Assembly (NCBI GenBank): GCA_051954695.1
Contig: JBQCHL010000011.1
Span: 248,001-312,000, forward strand
Direction: 5' to 3'
Origin: Terrimonas_A sp051954695
GTDB lineage: Bacteria; Bacteroidota; Bacteroidia; Chitinophagales; Chitinophagaceae
Length of the DNA stretch: 64,000 nt
Position 1 is the first letter of the stretch. Each line of letters opens with the position of its first letter. Of this stretch, positions 44,730-53,546 are shown one piece after another. The notes under the pieces were generated by a model that was given only the letters and a program-made list of their open reading frames with translations, was not told the origin of the DNA and made no database searches. Made by a program: the position numbers and the translations under genes.

Positions 44730-45758
44730 ATGAATGCTCCCCATGTTGCCATCGTCATCCTCAACTGGAATGGCCGCCGTTTCCTGGAACAATTCCTCCC
44801 TTCTGTGTTGCAGACAACTTATGCAAAATACGAAGTGATCGTGGCAGATAATTCTTCTACTGATAACTCGCTGCCATTCCTGGAGAAAGAATATCCTTCT
44901 GTCCGCATTATCCGGCTGAAACAGAATTATGGCTTTGCAAAGGGATATAATGAAGCGTTGAAGCAGGTACAGGCAGATTATTATATGCTGCTTAATTCTG
45001 ATGTGGAGGTAGTCGCTGATTGGTTGCAGCCGATGGTCGCGTTGCTGGAGGCTAATCCACAAGTCGCAGCCTGCCAGCCAAAACTGCTTTCCTTTCAACA
45101 TAAGAATTTATTCGAATATGCAGGTGCTGCAGGGGGCTGGGTCGATCATTATGGGTATCCTTTCTCTAAAGGGCGGGTATTTGATACCTGTGAAGAAGAC
45201 AAGGGCCAGTACAACCAGCAGGAACCGGTATTCTGGGCTTCAGGGGCTGCTTTATTCATCCGCCCCGCTGTTTTTCACGCCATGAAAGGGTTTGACGAAT
45301 ATTTCTTTGCCCATATGGAGGAGATCGATCTTTGCTGGCGGATCCAGTTGGCTGGCCACGAAGTGTACAGCTGCCCTGCTTCCGTTGTGTATCATGTTGG
45401 CGGCGGCACTTTGCCACAGGGAAACCCGCGGAAAACATTTTTGAATTTCCGCAATAACCATATCATGCTGTATAAAAATCTCGACTGGTGGGCGAGGGTC
45501 CGCGTGATCCCTTATCGTTTTTGTTTAGACCTGGTGAGTGGGACCAAGGGATTATTGGGTGGGAACGGCCGTTACCTGCTGGCTATTCTCCGTGCACATA
45601 TCGCATTCCTGGGCTGGTTATTTTTTCATCAGCGAAAGAGCGTTTTTCCCGCCTCCAGGAAGGGTCATATTCATGGAATGTTGAATGGCAATGTGGTATG
45701 GCAGTATTTTATAAAAAAGAAAACACGTTTTTCTGAAATTGTTAATCAATCTTTATAG
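44730..45758 (+). CDS. Family 2 glycosyltransferase
   Basis: A 342-residue GT-A enzyme of the rhamnosyltransferase/WsaE-like group. Motifs: ILNWNGRRFLEQFLPSVL at 10-27, VADNSSTDNS (nucleotide binding), LNSDVEV (DxD-type) and MEEIDLCWRIQLAG with the catalytic-base acidic residues. A hydrophobic C-terminal region (about 270-310) may associate with the membrane. It would add a sugar to a lipid-linked or surface glycan. It stands alone rather than in a polysaccharide cluster. Confidence 0.88.
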   Translation: MNAPHVAIVILNWNGRRFLEQFLPSVLQTTYAKYEVIVADNSSTDNSLPFLEKEYPSVRIIRLKQNYGFAKGYNEALKQVQADYYMLLNSDVEVVADWLQPMVALLEANPQVAACQPKLLSFQHKNLFEYAGAAGGWVDHYGYPFSKGRVFDTCEEDKGQYNQQEPVFWASGAALFIRPAVFHAMKGFDEYFFAHMEEIDLCWRIQLAGHEVYSCPASVVYHVGGGTLPQGNPRKTFLNFRNNHIMLYKNLDWWARVRVIPYRFCLDLVSGTKGLLGGNGRYLLAILRAHIAFLGWLFFHQRKSVFPASRKGHIHGMLNGNVVWQYFIKKKTRFSEIVNQSL

Positions 45759-45776
45759 TTTTTTATAACGAAACCT

Positions 45777-45784
45777 TATTTTTG
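45777..45784 (+). promoter_or_regulatory. Predicted -7 box for the small membrane protein gene
   Basis: TATTTTTG, perfect TAnnTTTG. The predicted start site lies near 45791, leaving a leader of only about 10 nt before the ATG at 45801. Confidence 0.45.
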
Positions 45785-45800
45785 CGTCACAATTTTTGCT

Positions 45801-46022
45801 ATGACTTCTATCAATCAGGACTATCAGGAAGAACTGAAAAAAGTACAGGACAAAGACTTTACACATAACTGGGTATCTTCTTCCGGCTTTCTTTTTTACC
45901 TGCAGATCGCCTGCTTTATTGCTCTCGTTTTAGGAGGCTGTTATAAATTGTATACTAAGCGTTTTGAAAAACCTGAAGTAACTGTTCAGGAGAGCACACT
46001 CTACACGCCGAAGTACAAATAA
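45801..46022 (+). CDS. Small single-pass membrane protein
   Basis: A 73-residue protein with a charged N-terminal half (INQDYQEELKKVQDKDF), one membrane helix (about 30-49, FLFYLQIACFIALVLGG) and a short polar tail. Not recognised. It has its own promoter box and lies just upstream of a tRNA pair. Confidence 0.6.
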   Translation: MTSINQDYQEELKKVQDKDFTHNWVSSSGFLFYLQIACFIALVLGGCYKLYTKRFEKPEVTVQESTLYTPKYK

Positions 46023-46039
46023 TTTTTGATAAAAATTTT

Positions 46040-46067
46040 TTTGCAATAGGTGTAATGCCTATTTTTG
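46040..46067 (+). promoter_or_regulatory. Promoter of the tRNA-Gly gene
   Basis: TTTG at 46040-46043 and a perfect TATTTTTG at 46060-46067, 16-bp spacer (slightly short of the usual 17-23). It would start transcription about 40 bp before the tRNA. Confidence 0.55.
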
Positions 46068-46113
46068 CACCCCCTTAGTTCTTTGACCCGGGACGATCAC
46101 CGGGACACAATAA

Positions 46114-46188
<75 letters not shown>

Positions 46189-46189
<1 letters not shown>

Positions 46190-46218
46190 TCCTCCTGCAA
46201 AACAGGAGGATTTTTTTT
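46189..46218 (+). terminator. Intrinsic terminator between the two tRNA genes
   Basis: A 9-bp stem ATCCTCCTG/CAGGAGGAT with loop CAAAA and a run of eight Ts. It starts on the last base of the tRNA-Gly CCA, so most transcripts should end before tRNA-Leu(UAA). Confidence 0.88.
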
Positions 46219-46231
46219 ACCTTCATCCCAC

Positions 46232-46317
46232 GCCCTGGTGGTGAAATTGGTAGACACGCAGGACTTAAAATCCTGTGGCCAGCAATGGCCGTATCGGTTC
46301 AACTCCGATCCGGGGCA
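46232..46317 (+). tRNA. tRNA-Leu (anticodon UAA)
   Basis: An 86-nt class II tRNA. Acceptor GCCCTGG pairs with CCGGGGC. Anticodon stem CAGGA/TCCTG with loop CTTAAAA gives UAA. Long variable arm (GGCC...GGCC) and T-arm GGTTCAACTCC. CCA not encoded. Decodes UUA/UUG. Confidence 0.94.
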
Positions 46318-46328
46318 CTTTCCGCAGA

Positions 46329-46388
46329 ATAGTGCAAAAAGAAAAAGGGTTGTTCATACTTGAACAACCCTTTTTCTTTTTGCACTAT
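46329..46388. terminator. 28-bp perfect palindromic terminator
   Basis: Arms 46329-46356 and 46361-46388 are perfectly complementary, loop TACT. Core GGGTTGTTCA/TGAACAACCC, with A-rich left and T-rich right outer arms. It follows tRNA-Leu(UAA) and faces the convergent gene ending at 46445, so it probably works in both directions. Confidence 0.85.
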
Positions 46389-46444
46389 AAAATATTACAG
46401 CGCCAGCGTATGACTTTTGAAAGCGATGTTATCACAATCCAGTA

Positions 46445-46879
46445 TCACTTGTCTACGCCAAGATATTTTTTTTCAACTGCATCAGCCCGGTTAGCCACTT
46501 CGTGCACCACATTAAGAAAAGCTTCTTTGTTTTGTAATGCCAGCTCCACAGGAAAAATACTTTGTACATAGATCCCTTCCACTTTTGTACCATCCGAACG
46601 AGTATAAGATTTCAAACATATAGAACTCAGGCTGCACAATTCTGCTTCGCGCAGTAATTGCATTGCGTTGAGCTTGTCGCTGAAATCAGCCATGTGACTG
46701 CGGATATAGAGGTATTCTTTTCCCCGTTCAGTGATCTCATCGAGATATACAAATTGCATCCTTTTAGTTCCATCGTTATACACCAGGGGATAATCCCAGC
46801 AATAGGTGTCAGCGTTTAAGGGTTTAATATTGTAGCCTTTGGCGAAATCATCTGCCAGTAATGTTGGAATATATTTCAT
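46445..46879 (-). CDS. Hypothetical soluble protein
   Basis: A 144-residue protein with no signal peptide or membrane helix and no recognised family. The alternating strand/helix pattern (YCWDYPLVYNDGTKRMQFVYLDE, then REAELCSLSSICLKSY, then a C-terminal helix FLNVVHEVANRADAVEKKY) resembles small alpha/beta YbjN- or CesT-like folds, but this is only an impression. It lies 50 bp after the T9SS protein gene in the same direction and might be the last gene of the fibre operon. Confidence 0.65.
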   Translation of the reverse strand: MKYIPTLLADDFAKGYNIKPLNADTYCWDYPLVYNDGTKRMQFVYLDEITERGKEYLYIRSHMADFSDKLNAMQLLREAELCSLSSICLKSYTRSDGTKVEGIYVQSIFPVELALQNKEAFLNVVHEVANRADAVEKKYLGVDK

Positions 46880-46929
46880 GTATGCTGTTTTTATGAATTA
46901 ATTTGTTCTTAGCCTGATGATCATCTTTG

Positions 46930-48339
46930 TTATTGTTTCAGAATTGTGGCACTCTTCTGCCCTCTGCCTTCATTCCAGGTTATAAACAAATGATATGTAC
47001 CGGCAGGTAAACCCTGCATATCCACGGAAAACTGGTTATTACCACGCACCAGTCCTTTCTGCCATTGGCGCACCATTGCTCCTTTGTTGTCGAACAGCCG
47101 GACGGATGCTTTATATGTGCCATCCAGTTTCAGGCTTATATACGCCAGTTGATGCACAGGGTTAGGCCACACCTGCCATAAGATCCCACTGCCGCAGGTA
47201 GAGAGCCTCACAGGAGTATAGCTTTTGCTGCCGTCAATGTCGACAGACTGGATCCGATAGAATATTCTGTCAGAAGATGCAGGTACAGGATCGGTATAGC
47301 TGTAATTCAGCAATGAACTGCTTTGTCCTGCCGCATTTAGAGTGGCAATCGTCATCCAGTCGGTGCCATTCAGGCTACGCTGTACATTAAAATGATCCGT
47401 ATTGATCTCTGTGGCTGTCTGCCAGTTTATAACGGCTGCATTGTTTTCACAACTGACATTGAAGCGGCTAAATTCTAAAGGCAGTACGCCTGATGACTCA
47501 GCAAGTGTCCAGGTGGAGAGACTGCCTATGCCGGTGAGCTGCACCCAATTTTCGTCTGCATTTCTTGTAATATTTGCCAGCGGTCCCTGCTGCAACCAGG
47601 TGCTGGACGCATCGTCGTATTTCCAATGTACCAATTTCGTTTCATCAGTGCCGTTCCGTTCAGCATCAAAATAATGAAGCCGCAGCGTGGCGTTGAGGTT
47701 GGCATCGTTTACTGGATCAGTGAAGTTGATACTGTAATAACGTTGTATGGAATTGGATGGCAGAGGAGACGTATAAACATATCCCCGGTTAATGGCTACC
47801 TCACCTAAGTTTTGGGTGGAAGTGATGGCAGCGCCGATATTACCGGGATTGATACCTGCTGGCTGATCCAGTTGTAACCTGGCCTGCACTGCTCCGCCTG
47901 CAGGACCGATTATACGGCTGTTTTCATTTTCATTGATAAGTATGCCGGTGTTGCCAAGCAACAGCATATTATTATTCAGGTTAAAAAAACCTGAGGTGAA
48001 TATCATCTGTCCGCGCACTGCATCATTATAGCCCTGAAGGCTTACCTGGTGATTGCCTGCTTTAGCGATCTCAAGATTCAGGAAATCAATATACCCGCTT
48101 ATTATATTGTCGGCATTACCGGTAAACAGGACCTTGCTTCCGGGTTCAAATGCAATAGCAGATCCGGATGGTGATGAGCGGATAAAATCCTGGTTCTGTA
48201 AAGTAACGACACCACCGACGTGTAGCGTAGCGCCACTTTGTACATACAGTTGTGCTTTAATGCCTGCGTATGAACAAAGGAAAAGGATGATGAACAAGTA
48301 TTTTTTCATACCGCACTTTTTAGATGAAAAGGTGTGCAT
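46930..48339 (-). CDS. T9SS type A sorting domain-containing secreted protein
   Basis: A 469-residue exported protein. The start codon overlaps the stop of the S74 fibre gene (TAATG), indicating translational coupling; an ATG ten codons later (48309, MKKYLFIILFLCSYAG) would also give a full signal peptide. The first half is a repetitive beta-rich region (GATLHVGGVVTLQNQDFI...), the second a beta-sandwich (LPLEFSRFNVSC...INWQTATEINTDHFNVQRS) shared with the protein at 10306. The T9SS tail starts VWPNPVHQL (about 395) and ends ILKQ. Its coupling to the fibre gene suggests they act together at the surface. Confidence 0.85.
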   Translation of the reverse strand: MHTFSSKKCGMKKYLFIILFLCSYAGIKAQLYVQSGATLHVGGVVTLQNQDFIRSSPSGSAIAFEPGSKVLFTGNADNIISGYIDFLNLEIAKAGNHQVSLQGYNDAVRGQMIFTSGFFNLNNNMLLLGNTGILINENENSRIIGPAGGAVQARLQLDQPAGINPGNIGAAITSTQNLGEVAINRGYVYTSPLPSNSIQRYYSINFTDPVNDANLNATLRLHYFDAERNGTDETKLVHWKYDDASSTWLQQGPLANITRNADENWVQLTGIGSLSTWTLAESSGVLPLEFSRFNVSCENNAAVINWQTATEINTDHFNVQRSLNGTDWMTIATLNAAGQSSSLLNYSYTDPVPASSDRIFYRIQSVDIDGSKSYTPVRLSTCGSGILWQVWPNPVHQLAYISLKLDGTYKASVRLFDNKGAMVRQWQKGLVRGNNQFSVDMQGLPAGTYHLFITWNEGRGQKSATILKQ

Positions 48340-51300
48340 TATTTCATTTTTTCTTTTAACCGCTCAATCTCTTTTGCAAGTGTCTCAATTTGCTGCTGCT
48401 GTTTTTGTATCATCTGTTGTTGCTCCTGTACAGCTTTTACCAGTGGTACCACGAATTGAGAATATGATAGACCATATGCTTCTTTATTGTTTTTTGGAGC
48501 AATCACACCATCAAATTCATATCCTGTTTCCTGTGCTGTTTTTTCTACTTCCTGTGCAATGAAACCATTGTGGCGTATTTTCTCTGCTTCTGAATAATCA
48601 GTGTAAGAGGCAAAGCTTGTATTATTATATTGCCCGGTCTTTAAGAACTCATTGTATTTCGTTGCCTCGAAATTGTACACAACGGGGCGCAACTTCATTA
48701 TAAAAGCCAGCCCTTTTACATTTTCAGTGATATTCGTTTTGAACCTGCCGTCTGAAGGAGAAGTGAAAGGTACCTGGCCTTCAATAACTGTAACAGAAGT
48801 ATTGCCTAATCTTACTTTATTGCTGGCATTAACGATCGTTCCCTGGCCAATTGCAACAGTATTATACAGGTCAGAAGCGCCTGCTCTTGCACCCGCACCT
48901 AAATAGGTATTATTCCAACCATTGTTATAGCTGCCGCCTGCGCCACTTCCTACTGCTACATTGTTGTTGGAAGAGGTGGTGAAATTTAAGCTGTTGGCAC
49001 CAATGGCTGTATTATTCAGGCCGCTGGTATTGCGTACCAGCGAAGCATATCCAAATGCATCATTGTAGTTCCCGGTAGTGTTTGATTCGAGGGCAGCATT
49101 TCCGGTTGCAGTGTTGCTTCCACCTGTAGAATTGCTTACAAGGGACCTGGCCCCGGTTGCCGTATTGGCAGCACCTGTGCTGTTGGTTGTGAGGGCATTC
49201 ATACCAATGGCGGTATTTTCATAACCCTGGGTATTACTGCGAAGCGAATAGTATCCGTTTGCCGTGTTGGAATATCCTGTGCTGTTGGAATAAAGTGCAT
49301 TGCCACCAGTTGCTGTATTGTTACTGCCTGTTCCATTATTCACGAGAGAATAATGCCCGTAGGCGGTGTTATTGCTACCCGTTGTATTATAATTAAGGGC
49401 GTTGGAGCCTGTGGCGGTATTATTATTACCGGTCGTATTGTAATTAAGTGCATTATAGCCGTTGGCTGTGTTGCTGTTGCCACTCGTATTGGAGTAAAGA
49501 GTTTTATATCCGATGGCTGTATTATAAGAACCATAGACATTGGAATAAAGAGCGGCATTGCCATTCGCTGTGTTGAATGCTCCATCTACATTGGTAAAAA
49601 GAGCTTTGTATCCATTTGCAGTATTCCCTGTGCTCAAATTGGAATAGAGTGCCTGGTATCCGGTTGCGGTGTTTTCTGAACCAGAGAAATTAGAGTAGAG
49701 CGCCTGGTATCCATTGGCAGTGTTATTACTACCGGTAGCATTGGCCTGGCCTGCAAAGCTCCCAAAGAATGCATTAAACGAACCTGTGCTGTTTTGCTTG
49801 CCGGCATTATCTCCCACAAAAGTGTTTATGCCTGTGGTATTCTGGTTGCCTGCTGATGAACCAATAAAGACATTACCGGAGGCCTGGTTGTTTTGTCCTG
49901 CATCAACGCCGATAATGGTAGTCCAGTCTCCCGTATTATTATTCCCTGCCGCTGATCCTACAACTGTATTGAAATTTCCGTTGCTTGAATAAGCTGCATT
50001 AGCGCCTATTGCAATGTTGGATTGACCGGTTGTATTGGAGTAAAGGGCATTATATCCTGAAGCAGTATTGTTTAACCCGGTTGTGTTGGAATAAAGCGAG
50101 GCATAACCATTTCCTGTATTCAATTCCCCGGTGGTATTAAACTGAAGCGAATAGACCCCATAGGCTGAATTACCGCTTCCTGTTGTGCTTGCATTAAGGG
50201 AATACACCCCGTAGGCAACGTTGTGGTTCCCTGAAGTATTTGAATAAAAACTTCTGTATCCGGTTGCCGTGTTATTATAGCCGGTTGTATTGCTGAATAA
50301 GGCTTCGCTTCCCAATGCAGTATTATTACTGCCTACAGTATTTGAAAAAGATGATAACCCGCCTATGGAAGTATTACGAAAGCCAGTGGTATTGCTAAAC
50401 AAGGCTTTTGAACCGATGGCCGTATTTGCTGTGGCATGCTCTGGCTGGGATGTTCCCAGGCCATTATTATATAGTGCAGAATCGCCGACAGCTACAAGAA
50501 AATCCCTGTCTGCATTGTAAAATAAAGCCCGCGATCCCACTGCAACGTTCGCTGAGCCGGTCTTCAGGCTAAATAAAACAGATTCTCCAACACCTGTATT
50601 TTCATTACCGGTAGTAAGTTGTGGCATAGCAGTGCTTCCGAAAGCTTCATTGCTTGATCCCGTAGTATTTCGCTGTAAAGCGCTATTACCTACAGCTATA
50701 TTAAATTGTCCCGTAGTATTATTCAGGAGAGCCCATTGACCAATAGCCGTATTATATTCGCCGGTCGAATTCAATTGCAATGCCTGCATTCCAACTGCCG
50801 TATTATAGTTGCCCTTGTTAAAACGTAATGCATTAGACCCGACTGCTGTATTCTGAACGCCGGTCATATTTCCAACTAATGATTTGTAACCTATAGCTGT
50901 ATTATAATTGCCGGTAGTAATGGAGTCAAAAGTTCTGAATCCAAAACCGGTATTATAAGTGCCGGTATCAAGATAGCCTGCCTTGATATTGTTTATTTTG
51001 AATTGCAAAGGAGTAAGATCGGTAGTGCCAATAAAATGTGTGACCGGGTTAGTGCCACTATTGCCATTCAGCAACCAGCCCATTGCTCCTGCATTGCCTG
51101 GGCCAAATGTGCCGTCGCCCCGCAATACATCCATGGACAGGCCGGTAAATTTCAAACTGTATGTCACGCCGTTTTTATCGTGACGCAGGAGGCCGCTGTC
51201 AATACCGTTTGCTAATGTATCTACCCGAAGACCACCGGCAATATGGAGTTTGTTCTGGGGTGTGGTGGTGCCAATGCCCACATTCTGTGCCGTGCTGCAT

Positions 51301-51344
51301 AGTGCGGCCACAGAGGCGATGAATAAGAGTATAGCTTGTTTCAT
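48339..51344 (-). CDS. Tail-fibre/YadA-like repeat protein with C-terminal S74 chaperone domain
   Basis: A 1001-residue exported fibre protein. The signal peptide ends at STAQ (residue 20), followed by NVGIGTTTPQNKL, a leader motif shared with the adjacent glycine-rich protein. Residues about 131-835 are about forty repeats of 17 residues (N-T-A-x-G-x-x-A-L-x-x-N-T-T-G-x-x), the left-handed beta-roll type of trimeric adhesin heads. Residues about 859-965 match the peptidase S74 intramolecular chaperone, with the autocleavage dyad likely Ser864/Lys869 in SDGRFK. A Gln/Lys/Glu coiled coil ends the chain. It probably forms a trimeric surface fibre that self-cleaves on folding. No T9SS tail of its own is visible. 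Confidence 0.9.
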   Translation of the reverse strand: MKQAILLFIASVAALCSTAQNVGIGTTTPQNKLHIAGGLRVDTLANGIDSGLLRHDKNGVTYSLKFTGLSMDVLRGDGTFGPGNAGAMGWLLNGNSGTNPVTHFIGTTDLTPLQFKINNIKAGYLDTGTYNTGFGFRTFDSITTGNYNTAIGYKSLVGNMTGVQNTAVGSNALRFNKGNYNTAVGMQALQLNSTGEYNTAIGQWALLNNTTGQFNIAVGNSALQRNTTGSSNEAFGSTAMPQLTTGNENTGVGESVLFSLKTGSANVAVGSRALFYNADRDFLVAVGDSALYNNGLGTSQPEHATANTAIGSKALFSNTTGFRNTSIGGLSSFSNTVGSNNTALGSEALFSNTTGYNNTATGYRSFYSNTSGNHNVAYGVYSLNASTTGSGNSAYGVYSLQFNTTGELNTGNGYASLYSNTTGLNNTASGYNALYSNTTGQSNIAIGANAAYSSNGNFNTVVGSAAGNNNTGDWTTIIGVDAGQNNQASGNVFIGSSAGNQNTTGINTFVGDNAGKQNSTGSFNAFFGSFAGQANATGSNNTANGYQALYSNFSGSENTATGYQALYSNLSTGNTANGYKALFTNVDGAFNTANGNAALYSNVYGSYNTAIGYKTLYSNTSGNSNTANGYNALNYNTTGNNNTATGSNALNYNTTGSNNTAYGHYSLVNNGTGSNNTATGGNALYSNSTGYSNTANGYYSLRSNTQGYENTAIGMNALTTNSTGAANTATGARSLVSNSTGGSNTATGNAALESNTTGNYNDAFGYASLVRNTSGLNNTAIGANSLNFTTSSNNNVAVGSGAGGSYNNGWNNTYLGAGARAGASDLYNTVAIGQGTIVNASNKVRLGNTSVTVIEGQVPFTSPSDGRFKTNITENVKGLAFIMKLRPVVYNFEATKYNEFLKTGQYNNTSFASYTDYSEAEKIRHNGFIAQEVEKTAQETGYEFDGVIAPKNNKEAYGLSYSQFVVPLVKAVQEQQQMIQKQQQQIETLAKEIERLKEKMK
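48840..50954 (-). repeat. About forty 51-bp imperfect tandem repeats
   Basis: The central part of the fibre gene is built of 51-bp units encoding the 17-residue NTAxG...NTTG motif. Several neighbours are near-identical (for example around 49380-49450), suggesting repeat expansion or contraction. These are coding repeats, not a CRISPR array. Confidence 0.85.
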
Positions 51345-51380
51345 TGCTTATGATGTTTTGTAAACCTGATGATGATGTGA

Positions 51381-52265
51381 TCAATACCAGATAATGATTC
51401 TTCCGCTGCCGCCGCTGGCGCCTACATTCGACATGCCTCCACCACCGCCACCGCCGCCAGGGATCCTTCCTGCAGATGGGTCAGATTGTAAGCCTTCCAT
51501 ATTGCCCTGACTGTTGATATTCGCAAAACCACCATGCCCTCCGGTATTGACAGTATTGGCGCCATCACCCCCTTTTCCTCCACGCAATGTTTGAAGAAAA
51601 ACACCGGTTGATTTCTGCACATAACTTATATTATTCTGATATCCTGCTTCGCCGTTAGCGCCGATGGTATTTTGGCCGCCATAATAATTTCCTCCGGCAG
51701 GCGTTTGAAAGAGAACATGAAAGGTTGCATCGGTAGCAGCTCCATCTCCTCCGTATGCACTTGTTTGGACCCCGGAAACATTTACAGTAGTAGTTCCACC
51801 AGATTGCCCATCAGTAGTTCCCGAACCCCGGTTACCTCCTAATCCCACAGTGTATGCTATAGAGGTACCTGCTGTAACAGAGAACTGTGACCTGGCGTAT
51901 CCACCGCCGCCGCCACCTCCATAAGCAGATCCACCACCACCACCGCCCCAGACTTCTATTAATAGTTGGGTTACTCCTTCGGGAACATTCCATGAACCAC
52001 TTCCATTAGCAAAGCAGACAAAATTTTTATACTGGTCACTTCCAGGCGATTGAAAACTTCCCCATTGTGTAGTGCCTGCGCTATTGGTCATTAATACCTG
52101 TCCCGGCTGTCCGGTTGTGCCGTTTATTTTTATGTTACCGTTAATATTGGTGTTGCCGTTTACATCCAGCTTTTCCTTTGGATCGGTAGTGCCGATGCCA
52201 ACATTCTGTGCCAGGCTGCAAAGAGTAGCACTCATTGCAATGAATAAGAGCGTAGCTTGTTTCAT
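51381..52265 (-). CDS. Glycine-rich secreted protein with fibre-type leader
   Basis: A 294-residue exported protein. Its first 35 residues (MKQATLLFIAMSATLCSLAQ, then NVGIGTTDPKEKL) closely copy the start of the S74 fibre protein. After a short linker, residues about 105-294 form a glycine-rich domain (WGGGGGGSAYGGGGGGGYA at the start, GGGGGGGGMSNVG near the end) like those on phage tail-fibre tips and Bacteroidota surface proteins. Its end is 36 bp before the fibre gene start, same strand. It may be a fibre tip or accessory subunit; no S74 domain is present. Confidence 0.82.
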   Translation of the reverse strand: MKQATLLFIAMSATLCSLAQNVGIGTTDPKEKLDVNGNTNINGNIKINGTTGQPGQVLMTNSAGTTQWGSFQSPGSDQYKNFVCFANGSGSWNVPEGVTQLLIEVWGGGGGGSAYGGGGGGGYARSQFSVTAGTSIAYTVGLGGNRGSGTTDGQSGGTTTVNVSGVQTSAYGGDGAATDATFHVLFQTPAGGNYYGGQNTIGANGEAGYQNNISYVQKSTGVFLQTLRGGKGGDGANTVNTGGHGGFANINSQGNMEGLQSDPSAGRIPGGGGGGGGMSNVGASGGSGRIIIWY

Positions 52266-52325
52266 GGTGTTTGTTTGCTAAAAGTGACCAAATAGGTTAT
52301 TTGCAGAATACTGCACTATAATGCC

Positions 52326-52742
52326 TTAATAAGCAGTTTTGATGGTAGCGTTTGTAGCTTTTGGACAGGGAACATCCCAGCAGTCTGTGGTTTTGGTACC
52401 CCTGTCATCTATTGTTCCTACGCATTTAAAGCATTTTACTATTTTGGCTGCGTAGTCTACAGTTTTGGTAACGCTGCTTGCCGGAATTTTAGTTCCCTTG
52501 TTATCAATGGCGTAATAGTCGGTTGCCTGTTTGTTTTTATAGGAGATATACAGATCATATTTTCCCGGCTCTGAATGAACCTTGACATCTCCATTGTTAA
52601 TATTCGTACGTGTTTTTGGCCCGCTCAGGTTGTGCCAGGCAGTATCGCCATTACCCTGGGGTATTTCTTTGGTCCTTTTTACCTGGGCATCGGCGATCGC
52701 AAAAAGGAATAAAACTGATGATAGTAGTAAGATCTTTTTCAT
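52326..52742 (-). CDS. Hypothetical secreted protein
   Basis: A 138-residue protein with a signal peptide (MKKILLLSSVLFLFAIADAQ). The mature part is polar and beta-rich and ends in a Cys cluster (KCFKCVG, CWDVPCP; four Cys) that could form disulphides or bind metal. Not recognised. It sits within the run of co-directional genes leading to the fibre gene, 60 bp upstream of the glycine-rich protein gene. Confidence 0.72.
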   Translation of the reverse strand: MKKILLLSSVLFLFAIADAQVKRTKEIPQGNGDTAWHNLSGPKTRTNINNGDVKVHSEPGKYDLYISYKNKQATDYYAIDNKGTKIPASSVTKTVDYAAKIVKCFKCVGTIDDRGTKTTDCWDVPCPKATNATIKTAY

Positions 52743-52772
52743 ATGAACTGTTTTAAAATTGAATAATATGGA

Positions 52773-53519
52773 CTATTTACATTCATACTGGTATTGATAG
52801 GTCTGGTTATTACCTGCATATGATGATGTCATGGAAGTGATTTTTCCATCACGGTCAAATTCGTAACTGTAGTTGGTTATTTCTGTTACAGGTATTGGCG
52901 TGCCGGTTATATTTTCCTGGTAGGTGCTTGTATATTTTTTAAGCAGGTTTTTTGAACGGAAAATTTCCACGCCACTCATCAATCTGTCCCAATCAAGTAT
53001 ATCGCCTTGTTGATAAGGTTTGTCAAGGTAATACTCATACACAAGTGCTTGCGTGGAATTATCGCTGTTGTTAATGGATATACTTTGCAAATTGCCATTG
53101 CTCCACTGATAGGTACGGACAGAAGTGAAACCACCGTTTTTTGTCAGGGTTTCCTTGGTGACCTGGGTGCCGGTATATTGAAAAACCCTTTCGGCCCAGT
53201 TGGTACCTGCTGTGTTGTATTCCGTTCTTGAATGACTTACCTGCCCATTGCTATTAATAGTATAGGTTGTTTTATTATAGTAAGAGCCACTTACATATAA
53301 GGAGGTAACGGTATTTCCGCTGTAAGTAAAATTGATTGTGGACGTCCCATCCATTGCAGTCGAAACTAATTTTCCTTCAGCATTGTATGTGAAGACATAA
53401 TCTTCCCCGGTGGATGATGTCATACTGATGATCCGGCATTCCGGCTTGTTCTCTTTATCTTTTTTACATCCAACAGTGACCAGGAAAAGCGCTGCGATAA
53501 GTGCAATAAGTGTTTTCAT
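52773..53519 (-). CDS. Lipoprotein with YD/RHS-like beta repeats
   Basis: A 248-residue lipoprotein: leader MKTLIALIAALFLVTVG followed by Cys18 and KKDKENK. The mature chain is a series of strand-turn motifs (YNAEGKLVSTAMDG, INSNGQVSHSRTE, YEFDRDGKITSMTSSY) like those of YD/RHS-type or DUF4595-type Bacteroidota lipoproteins. Likely anchored in the outer membrane. Part of the minus-strand run with the fibre genes; role unknown. Confidence 0.8.
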   Translation of the reverse strand: MKTLIALIAALFLVTVGCKKDKENKPECRIISMTSSTGEDYVFTYNAEGKLVSTAMDGTSTINFTYSGNTVTSLYVSGSYYNKTTYTINSNGQVSHSRTEYNTAGTNWAERVFQYTGTQVTKETLTKNGGFTSVRTYQWSNGNLQSISINNSDNSTQALVYEYYLDKPYQQGDILDWDRLMSGVEIFRSKNLLKKYTSTYQENITGTPIPVTEITNYSYEFDRDGKITSMTSSYAGNNQTYQYQYECK

Positions 53520-53546
53520 ATAAGTATGTTTATGGGTTAATTCGGG

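Noticed and set aside
48053..48562. A 169-codon plus-strand frame spanning two genes
   Set aside because: It is antisense across the coupled T9SS and S74 genes and has no recognisable protein pattern.
48840..50954. Regularly spaced repeats resembling a CRISPR array
   Set aside because: The period is 51 bp with no unique spacers, the units are in frame and they encode a coherent 17-residue protein repeat.
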